Below, piece after piece: positions 1 through 5,452 of a stretch of DNA of 21,952 bases. The notes beneath the pieces were generated by a model that saw only the letters and a list, made by a program, of their open reading frames with translations, ran no database searches and was not told the origin of the DNA. Within the stretch, counting starts at the first letter, position 1. Each line of letters opens with the position of its first letter. A program made the translations under genes and the position numbers. The DNA comes from JBKBIP01 sp046297495 (GTDB lineage: Bacteria > Planctomycetota > Planctomycetia > Gemmatales > Gemmataceae). The stretch is from positions 1-21,952 of the forward strand of contig JBKBIP010000052.1 in assembly GCA_046297495.1 (NCBI GenBank). The letters run 5' to 3'.

Positions 1-222
1 ACTTCTTCCGGACCATCCAGTCTGGAGAATCGGGGCGTCATCCGTCCCGATGAACTCTACACCCTCAACGAACTCAAGCATCGGCTAGGCATCACCAACT
101 CCACCTTGCGAGCCGCGAGGAGGAGCGGGTTGCGAGTGTATTACAAGCACCGGCACGCCTACGTCTACGGCCGGGACTGGATCGAGTACGTGATCCTGTC
201 GCAGGACCAGAGGGACTGCTAA
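1..222 (+). CDS. Helix-turn-helix (MerR/excisionase-like) protein, 5' truncated by window edge
   Basis: An open frame runs from the first base to a TAA at 220-222, with no start codon inside the window, so this is the C-terminal part (73 residues) of a longer protein. A short winged-helix-like segment is visible: a 'DELYTLNELKHRLGI' stretch resembling the first helices of MerR/excisionase-type DNA-binding domains, then 'STLRAARRSGL' as a likely recognition helix, then a 'YVYGRDWIEYV' strand and helix. Such small proteins often sit next to integrases in planctomycete and phage-like elements. The truncated tyrosine recombinase begins only 11 bp downstream, so the two are probably cotranscribed. 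I infer DNA binding. An excisionase or regulatory role is a guess from position. Confidence 0.55.
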   Translation, partial: TSSGPSSLENRGVIRPDELYTLNELKHRLGITNSTLRAARRSGLRVYYKHRHAYVYGRDWIEYVILSQDQRDC

Positions 223-233
223 CCGAGGGGCCG

Positions 234-734
234 ATGCAGAACGGTGGGCCGAAAATCTGGTTGGCGAAGCCGGGCAATAGTCCCTTCTGGGTCATCCGCT
301 ACGAGGACTCCGAGACGGGCCGCGTATTCAAGCCCATGGCGGAACGGGAGCGAGGGGAAAGACTGACAACAAACCGGGTCACGAAGCTCATCGCCGCTAT
401 CGGCGAAAAGGCGGGCATTGTCGTCCATGTCGAGGCCAGGTCAGGTAAGAAGAAATACGCCTCGGCCCATGATTTTCGCAGGGCCTTCGGCGACCGGTGG
501 GCTCTCCGGGTCATGCCGCCGGTGCTGATGCAACTCATGCGGCACGAGAGCATTGACACGACCATGCGGTTTTACGTCGGTCGCAGTGCCCAGGCTACGG
601 CAGACGTGGTGTGGGAAGCCTACGAGAAGGCGGTAGAGCAGCCGAAGAAGGAAAAACCGCAGGAACGTGACACTTCACGTGACACCCAGCCCCCCGCAGA
701 GTCTGGCCTGGATGGGCTGGCCGACGCAAGTTAA
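234..734 (+). CDS. Tyrosine recombinase/integrase, shortened (probable remnant)
   Basis: A 166-residue protein whose C-terminal half is a recognisable tyrosine recombinase: the H-x-x-R box (H79, R82 in 'AHDFRRAFG'), then 'LMRHESIDTTMRFYV' carrying the second histidine (H104) and the candidate nucleophile Y114. The N-terminal 30 residues ('WLAKPGNSPFWVIRYED') look like the start of an integrase core-binding region. The middle of the protein, including the first catalytic arginine box and most of the core-binding domain, is missing; full enzymes are roughly 350-450 residues. It therefore looks like an internal deletion product and is probably not active alone. GTG is not needed: ATG at 234 is preceded by GAGGGG at about 225-230. 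The gene ends 35 bp from the 3' end of the tRNA-Cys gene, the usual arrangement of an integrated element. Confidence 0.7.
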   Translation: MQNGGPKIWLAKPGNSPFWVIRYEDSETGRVFKPMAERERGERLTTNRVTKLIAAIGEKAGIVVHVEARSGKKKYASAHDFRRAFGDRWALRVMPPVLMQLMRHESIDTTMRFYVGRSAQATADVVWEAYEKAVEQPKKEKPQERDTSRDTQPPAESGLDGLADAS

Positions 735-768
735 ACAACTCCCACGAGATACAACGAATGAAGGGAAG

Positions 769-839
769 AGGCCCCTCCCGGATTCGAACCGGGGATGGCG
801 GATTTGCAATCCGCTGCCTTACCGCTTGGCTAAGGGGCC
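769..839 (-). tRNA. tRNA-Cys (GCA)
   Basis: On the minus strand the sequence folds as a cloverleaf of 71 nt. The acceptor stem is GGCCCCT (833-839) with AGGGGCC (770-776), the D arm contains AGCCAAGCGGTAAGGC, the anticodon stem-loop has a GCA anticodon in a TTGCAAT context, and the T arm is CCCGGTTCGAATCCGGG. The discriminator base is U, as expected for cysteine tRNAs. CCA is not encoded. The 3' end faces the integrase remnant on the left, which suggests the gene served as an attachment site. A promoter with a perfect TTGACA lies just upstream. Confidence 0.95.
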
Positions 840-872
840 AAATGAGGAAGCGGGGCGAATGAACTGAAAAGG

Positions 873-901
873 ATACTAGCGGCAGCCGCTGTTGTTGTCA
901 A
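873..901 (-). promoter_or_regulatory. Promoter of tRNA-Cys
   Basis: Read on the minus strand: TTGACA at 901-896, a 17-bp spacer, then TAGTAT at 878-873. Transcription would start roughly 25 nt before the mature tRNA 5' end at 839. The -35 matches the sigma-70 consensus fully and the -10 matches at four of six positions. An 11-bp inverted repeat, GAAAAGGATAC (866-876) and GTATCCTTTTC (903-913), brackets the promoter. Confidence 0.7.
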
Positions 902-915
902 CGTATCCTTTTCTC

Positions 916-932
916 GCAGGGCCGTTCGATGG
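916..932. repeat. 17-bp repeat GCAGGGCCGTTCGATGG, copy 1
   Basis: This 17-mer recurs exactly at 1494-1510. Each copy lies shortly upstream of a tRNA promoter, and its last 10 bases recur once more at 1032-1041. The first 10 bases of its CAGGGCCGTT core also begin the terminal inverted repeat of the small element at 933-1031. Confidence 0.7.
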
Positions 933-1031
933 CAGGGCCGTTTGCTATTTCAAGGTGAGTAAAGTGAGCCCTACGTCGTTCTTGAACTTACGTCGAATCG
1001 CCTTACCTTGTTGAAACAGCAAACGGCCCTG
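933..1031. mobile_element. MITE-like 99-bp element with 14-bp terminal inverted repeats
   Basis: The ends are perfect inverted repeats: CAGGGCCGTTTGCT (933-946) and AGCAAACGGCCCTG (1018-1031). The symmetry continues imperfectly inward (TTTCAAGGTGAG against TTTCAACAAGGTAAG). The element is flanked by a 10-bp direct repeat, CGTTCGATGG, at 923-932 and 1032-1041, which resembles a target-site duplication. It has no coding capacity. The caveat is that the direct repeat belongs to a 17-mer found elsewhere in the window, so a dispersed palindromic repeat unit is an equally fair description. Family unknown. Confidence 0.45.
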
Positions 1032-1032
1032 C

Positions 1033-1233
1033 GTTCGATGGTCGGGGTAGTGGGCGCTTGGCGGCCAACCATTCAGCGATGAGCCAGTCGTAGGCTTCGC
1101 GCACGGGGGTGGGTAGCTCCGCGCACGAGGCAGGTCATTTGCCGAGATAGATGTCCTTGCCATTGCGGGTGACGACGCCGAGATTCCAAGTTCGATGTCG
1201 GCGTGAGGAAGGAATATGCGGCGATCGGGGCAT
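1033..1233 (-). pseudogene. Decayed N-terminus of a tyrosine integrase
   Basis: On the minus strand, from ATG at 1233, the frame reads 'MPRSPHIPSSRRHRTWNLG' and 'VVTRNGKDIYLGK', then an in-frame TGA at 1137-1135, then 'ELPTPVREAYDWLIAEWLAA' and 'KRPLPRP'. This order of a basic MPR start, a 'GKD-YLGK' hairpin and a 'REAYDRLIAEWLA'-type helix is what I know from the N-terminal region of planctomycete integrases. The residues between LGK and REAY are scrambled, and there is no core or catalytic domain. It is a remnant, separate from the recombinase at 234-734, which lacks this region. The 99-bp inverted-repeat element abuts its downstream end. Confidence 0.5.
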
Positions 1234-1352
1234 AACGTGAACTCCGAAGTGGTCAAATCCGGTAAACTCCCGGAATTTCCGACTTCCCGAGCCACGCTGC
1301 CGACCACCGACAGGTGCACATCACTTACGTTCAGCAAATGATTTAGGAAGAT

Positions 1353-1427
<75 letters not shown>

Positions 1428-1437
1428 TGATTTATGA

Positions 1438-1465
1438 ATCCTAGTCGGATTTGGGGGATTGTCAA
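1438..1465 (-). promoter_or_regulatory. Promoter of tRNA-Pro
   Basis: Minus strand: TTGACA at 1465-1460, a 16-bp spacer, TAGGAT at 1443-1438. The predicted start is only a few bases before the tRNA 5' end at 1427, giving a very short leader. It has the same -35 as the tRNA-Cys promoter. Confidence 0.6.
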
Positions 1466-1493
1466 TTGCAATTGGGTGGTCCCCGGTAAGGGG

Positions 1494-1510
1494 GCAGGGC
1501 CGTTCGATGG
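1494..1510. repeat. 17-bp repeat GCAGGGCCGTTCGATGG, copy 2
   Basis: Exact copy of 916-932 in the same orientation, about 30 bp upstream of the tRNA-Pro -35 box (minus-strand sense). Confidence 0.7.
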
Positions 1511-1913
1511 TTGAGGTTGGCAGAAAGGGGATCGTGGGGTAAAGCAAGCAAAGGTCCATTTCAGGCTCTGGAGGATTTTCTCATGTCGGCCCCTCCTTTC
1601 CCTTTTGGATGTCTTGGCCATGCTCAGCGGCTGGAGCTTCTGGGCTTGCCGCGGCTGGAATAATCGCTCGGCTCTGGAATTTTTGCTTTTTTGATCCAGA
1701 AACGCTTGTTTTTCCCTCTTTGTGAACGTATGATTCACACATCCTTGGGTCTTGCAGAATCCCTATGGACGTGATGTTCGTGTTTACCATCCCGCCATTT
1801 CCGTTTCTCTTGTCCCAATTTTTCTTGGATGAATCCAGGCTTTGTTCCTTGCGGCTGTTTCAACCCATGGTGGGTAGTGGATTCTGTCGCACGGTTTTTC
1901 AGGAGGCCCCACA
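1511..1913. other. Intergenic leader region between tRNA-Pro and the RRM gene
   Basis: About 400 bp without a convincing gene. The short frames here have no recognisable protein features. It contains T-rich stretches, a possible promoter at 1706-1734 and the ribosome binding site AGGAGG (1901-1906) of the RRM gene. I see no tRNA or known riboswitch in it. Confidence 0.5.
1706..1734 (+). promoter_or_regulatory. Possible promoter of the RRM gene
   Basis: TTGTTT (1706-1711), a 17-bp spacer, TATGAT (1729-1734, five of six to the -10 consensus). A start near 1741 would leave a leader of about 170 nt before the GTG at 1914. Long leaders are typical of cold-regulated RNA-binding protein genes, but I cannot show regulation here. 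Confidence 0.35.
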
Positions 1914-2261
1914 GTGGGTAAGAAGTTATACGTCGGGAATCTGCCCTACACAGTAACCGACAGCGATCTGCAACAAGTGTTTGAGCCTCATGGCCAGGTC
2001 GAATCGGCCCAAGTCATCATGGACCGGGACACCGGACGCTCGAAAGGTTTTGGCTTCGTGGAAATGAGCAATGACCAAGAAGCCCAATCCGCCATCCAAG
2101 CCCTCAACGGGCAGGAACTCAATGGCCGGACGCTTACCGTCAATGAAGCGCGCCCGCGCGAAGAGCGGGGCGGTGGTGGCGGCGGCCGACGGGACTTTGG
2201 CGGCGGCGGCGGCGGCGGTTATCGTTCCAAGGGTGGGTATGGCGGCGGTCGGCGCTATTAA
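1914..2261 (+). CDS. RRM-domain glycine-rich RNA-binding protein
   Basis: A 115-residue single-RRM protein. RNP2 is 'LYVGNL' (residues 5-10) and RNP1 is 'KGFGFVEM' (44-51), both with the aromatic residues that stack on RNA. The fold is complete by about residue 80. The tail is rich in Gly, Arg and Tyr ('RGGGGGGRRDFGGGGGGG' and 'YGGGRRY'), like cyanobacterial Rbp and plant GRP proteins. It should bind single-stranded RNA in the cytoplasm, perhaps as an RNA chaperone. The start is GTG at 1914, chosen because AGGAGG lies at 1901-1906 with 7-nt spacing and the RRM begins immediately after. It is monocistronic, ending in a strong terminator. Confidence 0.93.
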   Translation: MGKKLYVGNLPYTVTDSDLQQVFEPHGQVESAQVIMDRDTGRSKGFGFVEMSNDQEAQSAIQALNGQELNGRTLTVNEARPREERGGGGGGRRDFGGGGGGGYRSKGGYGGGRRY

Positions 2262-2291
2262 GCCAACCGGACCGAATCATCGACCACAACC

Positions 2292-2329
2292 AAATGCCAC
2301 GGGCGGTTCATCCGCTCGTGGCATTTTTT
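2292..2329 (+). terminator. Rho-independent terminator after the RRM gene
   Basis: A hairpin with stem AAATGCCACG-GCGG paired to CCGC-CGTGGCATTT around the loop TTCAT, with one mismatch, followed by a run of T. It sits about 30 bp after the RRM stop codon. Confidence 0.85.
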
Positions 2330-2401
2330 GCTTCGATTCGACCACTGCTTCCCGCTTCCATTTTTGCGATTCCCCCGTTTCTCTTTCGCAAGTCACATGG
2401 T

Positions 2402-2432
2402 ATTTTCAAACATATTCTCTAAGACTGAAAAT
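2402..2432. promoter_or_regulatory. Inverted repeat upstream of the chaperone genes
   Basis: ATTTTCA (2402-2408) and TGAAAAT (2426-2432) form a 7-bp inverted repeat around a 17-nt AT-rich centre, about 95 bp before the J-like gene, in the only AT-rich stretch of this intergenic region. It could be an operator or part of the promoter. It is not a CIRCE element (no TTAGCACTC/GAGTGCTAA). Confidence 0.25.
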
Positions 2433-2525
2433 TTATCGGGTCGCGCGAGAAATTGATAGCGGGCGCGAATCGCTGAATCCCCGGAATGAACCCAAACACG
2501 TTTCCCACACTGTCCAAGCAACACG

Positions 2526-3050
2526 ATGAATCAAGAAGTTCAACCCGTGGTTCTGGAGCTAGCGCCGTTGCCGCGCGAGCAACTGGGACCTTTTTTGCTC
2601 CTGGGTGTCGAACGGGATGCTAGCGCGGAGCAAATCGAAGCGGGCTGGGCCCAGCATGTCATCTGGGCGCGGCAACGGCGGATCGCCACGCCGTTGGAGG
2701 ACATCAACTGGGCCAGGCAAGTGCTGCGCGACGTGGAACGGCGCATCGAGGCGGATGGCGCGTCCTTGCACCTGGACACCAGCGCGCGCGTGCTGCTCCA
2801 GCTCGGCGAACGCTATCATCTGGGCCAAGGCCCCAGCTGGCCGCCGTGGGACGCTGAACAGGATTTAGCCACCTATGTGCCGGAGGTGGCGCTGCCGCGC
2901 TCCGAGGAAGTGCGTGCGCGGCTGCGGATTCCCGAAGTGCCGCTGGAATTTCCCGTGGTGGCCCGCTTGCTCGCCGAGCTGGCGACCGCCCCCGTGGACC
3001 CGTGGAACTTACCCCTCGCCGCCGACGGGCGACAGGATCATGCTCCATGA
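2526..3050 (+). CDS. Divergent J-domain-like protein (no HPD motif)
   Basis: A 174-residue soluble protein. Residues 20-70 have the pattern of a J-domain: 'GPFLLLGVERDASAEQIEAG' matches 'yyelLGV...A...eI..ay', followed by a basic second helix ('WAQHVIWARQRRI') and a third helix ('DINWARQVLRDVERRI'). The HPD tripeptide that normally contacts Hsp70 between helices II and III is absent. The rest is proline-rich with no domain I recognise. The stop codon overlaps the start of the GrpE-like gene (ATGA), and an Hsp70 gene follows, so a co-chaperone-like or Hsp70-adaptor role is a reasonable inference from context. It could also be a protein that only keeps the J fold. Confidence 0.6.
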   Translation: MNQEVQPVVLELAPLPREQLGPFLLLGVERDASAEQIEAGWAQHVIWARQRRIATPLEDINWARQVLRDVERRIEADGASLHLDTSARVLLQLGERYHLGQGPSWPPWDAEQDLATYVPEVALPRSEEVRARLRIPEVPLEFPVVARLLAELATAPVDPWNLPLAADGRQDHAP

Positions 3051-3649
3051 ATGACGATCTCATTCCCGAAACCCTGCCCGCCCGTTCCGCGCCTGCCCCG
3101 CGCCCGGATCATACGTTGGGGGCTTCGACTTCGTATCGGTTGTGCGAGGAGATGATCGCCTTGCGCGAGGCCAACCAGCGCCAGCACAAGATGTTCGAGC
3201 AGCACCTGTCGCGCACCCGCGACGCTCTGCAAAGCAGCTTCAACAACTTCGCCGCGGACACGCAACGAGCTTTCCAGCAGCTGCGCCAGGAGCTGCACGG
3301 CGAAAAACGCGTCAGCTTGGCTCTGATGTATGAGCTGGTGGAAATCGCCCTCGACCTGGAACAGATCGTCGCCGCCCAGCCGCCATTGCCGGAGGAAGCC
3401 GCCGGTCGTTGGGCCGAGGCCGTCGCCGTGCAATCGCGCAAAGTGCGAGCCGCCCTGCAACGGCACGGCATCCATCGCTTCGACGCAGTGATTGGCACGC
3501 CGTATCAGCCGGCGCTGCACGAGCGCGTCGGCGGCGTCCACTTGGAAGGGATGGAACCCGCGCGCATCGCCGAGCAGCGCGAACCGGGTTACGCCAGCCA
3601 GCAGCCGGATTTCATCCTACGAAGGCCCAAGGTGATTGTGTCGGAGTAG
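3047..3649 (+). CDS. GrpE-like nucleotide exchange factor
   Basis: A 200-residue protein starting at ATG 3047, which overlaps the upstream stop as ATGA and implies translational coupling; a longer frame from 3002 exists but would run deep into the upstream gene. Residues about 30-105 form a long charged helix typical of the GrpE dimerisation coiled coil ('MFEQHLSRTRDALQSSFNNF', 'RAFQQLRQELHGEKR'). The C-terminal segment resembles the GrpE beta-wing: 'GTPYQPALHERVGG' and 'REPGYASQQPDFILRRPKV', parallel to the usual 'P..HEAV...' and 'GY...D.vlRpA.V.V'. GrpE releases ADP from Hsp70; the Hsp70 gene lies 55 bp downstream. It is a divergent member and likely dedicated to that partner rather than being the housekeeping GrpE. 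Confidence 0.75.
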   Translation: MNDDLIPETLPARSAPAPRPDHTLGASTSYRLCEEMIALREANQRQHKMFEQHLSRTRDALQSSFNNFAADTQRAFQQLRQELHGEKRVSLALMYELVEIALDLEQIVAAQPPLPEEAAGRWAEAVAVQSRKVRAALQRHGIHRFDAVIGTPYQPALHERVGGVHLEGMEPARIAEQREPGYASQQPDFILRRPKVIVSE

Positions 3650-3704
3650 TGGCGAGCCGCTGGCTTGCCCGCTAAACACTAATTACTGATCACTGGTACA
3701 AACC

Positions 3705-5441
3705 ATGCCCTACATCGGCATCGACTTCGGCACGAGCAATTCCGTGGTGGCCAACTTTCACTATGGTCAAGCGGAGGTCGTGCCCAATCAGGAAGGCCAA
3801 CCGTGGACGCCGTCGATTGTGACACTCCGGCGCGATGGGACGTTGGCCTTTGGTCAAGAAGCCAAGGAGAATTTCGACGAGACCCGCTCGATTCGTTCCA
3901 TCAAACGCATCTTGGGGACGGCGGAACGGGTGCCGCTCGTGGGGCAGATGCTGCGGGCCGAGCAGATCGCCGTCATGCTGTTTAGCCTGCTCAAGAAAGA
4001 CGCCGAGGCCCGGCTCAAGGAACCTTTCAGCAAGGCCGTGGTGACCATCCCGGCCAACTCCAAGGGGCTGGCCCGGCACGCGACCAAGCTCTGCGCCGGC
4101 TCCGCCGGCTTGCACGTGCTGACGCTCATCAACGAACCGACCGCCGCCGCCATCTGCTACGGCTTGAACGCGCAGGAAGAACAAACGGTGTTGGTCTATG
4201 ATTTCGGCGGGGGCACGCTCGATGTCACCATCTTGAAACTGCACCACGGCGTCTTCGAGGAAATTAGCAGCAAGGGGATCGGCAAGCTCGGTGGCGATGA
4301 TCTGGACATGGCATTGGCCGAGGTACTGGCCAAGCGCTTTGAGGAAAAGACTGGCTTTGATATTCTTCACTCCCCCTATCGGCAACCCTTCATGCTGGCG
4401 GTGGAGCAAGCCAAGATCGACCTATCCACCGAACGAACCACCGTGGCCCGCAAGGCCGAGCTGGTGCCGGTGCGGCATCTGAGTCTCGAAGAGGAAATCG
4501 ACCGGCAGACGTTCGAGCAAGCCATCATGCCGTTGATTGTCCAATCCGGCACGGCCATCGACGAAGCGCTACGCTTATGCGCCATGACGCCGCGCGACAT
4601 CGACCGGGTGCTACTGGTCGGCGGCACGAGTAAGATTCCGTTGGTACAGCGCTTTGTCAGCGAGAAACTGGCCGGCAAGCGGCCCGAACCGTTCACGCAT
4701 GTCGATCCCATGACCTGCGTGGCCCAGGGGGCGGCCATTGTCTCCGCCATCTTGCAAGGGGCGCCGGGCTTGGATCACTACGCCTACAGTGTCAAGCTAG
4801 AGCATTCGCTGTGCGCCAATCCCATCAACGAACGGCGCGAGGTGTATCTCGATCCGATCATCCGCCGGGGTTCGGACATCCCTTGTTCCTTCACCAAGAC
4901 CTATTACCCGGTCGCCGATCCCGCCGAGCGCGTCATCATCTCGGTGTACGAGGGGGACAACTACGACCATCCCGAAAGTCCCGACAATGTCAAGCTGGCG
5001 GAAATCCCCTGGGAATTCAATCCGCCGCGCTCGCAGCGCGACGGCGCTTTGGAAGTGACTTACGAATATGGCGATGACGGCATCTTGACGGTCACCATCT
5101 ACGATGCCCTAACGCGCCAAAGCAAGAAATTCGCCATCCAGCAAGCCGGCGAGGACCAGCTCAACGCCCAGCAAGTCATGAAGATGAAGCGGATCAACGA
5201 GGAGATGTTGGAACGCACGCAAGAGCTGGAAAGCACGCCGGAATACCGCGACGCCTTGGAAGTCCTGCACAAAACCGAGCAAGAAGTGATCCCCAAGGTG
5301 GAAAACCTGCGGGAGCGCGAGCAGCTGCGCGAGCTGTGCCGACAAGTGCGCGTGGCGATGGGTTCGGGGGATAAGAAGCGCATGGCGGAAGCCGCCGCCG
5401 CGTTAAACGATCAATTGTTGAATTATGCGTATTTGTTGTGA
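3705..5441 (+). CDS. Hsp70 (DnaK-like) protein with atypical substrate-binding half
   Basis: A 578-residue protein (DnaK is about 640). The ATPase domain is conventional: phosphate-1 'GIDFGTSNS' (4-12), 'INEPTAAAICYG' (142-153), phosphate-2 'VYDFGGGTLDV' (164-174), 'GGDDLD' (196-201) and the adenosine motif 'VLLVGGTSKIPLVQ' (302-315). After about residue 355 I do not find the interdomain linker (normally L-L-L-D-V-T-P-L-S) or a typical DnaK beta-sandwich. Instead there is a divergent beta-rich region ending near residue 475, then a highly charged helical C-terminus ('EMLERTQELESTPEYRDALE'). No C-terminal EEVD-type tail. No strong Shine-Dalgarno precedes the ATG. It follows the J-like and GrpE-like genes, suggesting a self-contained ATP-driven chaperone set in the cytoplasm. 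Confidence 0.9.
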   Translation: MPYIGIDFGTSNSVVANFHYGQAEVVPNQEGQPWTPSIVTLRRDGTLAFGQEAKENFDETRSIRSIKRILGTAERVPLVGQMLRAEQIAVMLFSLLKKDAEARLKEPFSKAVVTIPANSKGLARHATKLCAGSAGLHVLTLINEPTAAAICYGLNAQEEQTVLVYDFGGGTLDVTILKLHHGVFEEISSKGIGKLGGDDLDMALAEVLAKRFEEKTGFDILHSPYRQPFMLAVEQAKIDLSTERTTVARKAELVPVRHLSLEEEIDRQTFEQAIMPLIVQSGTAIDEALRLCAMTPRDIDRVLLVGGTSKIPLVQRFVSEKLAGKRPEPFTHVDPMTCVAQGAAIVSAILQGAPGLDHYAYSVKLEHSLCANPINERREVYLDPIIRRGSDIPCSFTKTYYPVADPAERVIISVYEGDNYDHPESPDNVKLAEIPWEFNPPRSQRDGALEVTYEYGDDGILTVTIYDALTRQSKKFAIQQAGEDQLNAQQVMKMKRINEEMLERTQELESTPEYRDALEVLHKTEQEVIPKVENLREREQLRELCRQVRVAMGSGDKKRMAEAAAALNDQLLNYAYLL

Positions 5442-5452
5442 TCTTAAGTTTT

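Noticed and set aside
667..867. A short plus-strand frame over tRNA-Cys
   Set aside because: It is made of the antisense of the tRNA and the tail of the integrase gene.
1135..1137. In-frame TGA in the integrase remnant considered as a selenocysteine codon
   Set aside because: The surrounding residues are scrambled relative to integrases and no selenocysteine element is visible; plain decay is simpler.
2330..2525. Search for a CIRCE heat-shock operator before the chaperone genes
   Set aside because: No TTAGCACTC-N9-GAGTGCTAA or close variant is present.
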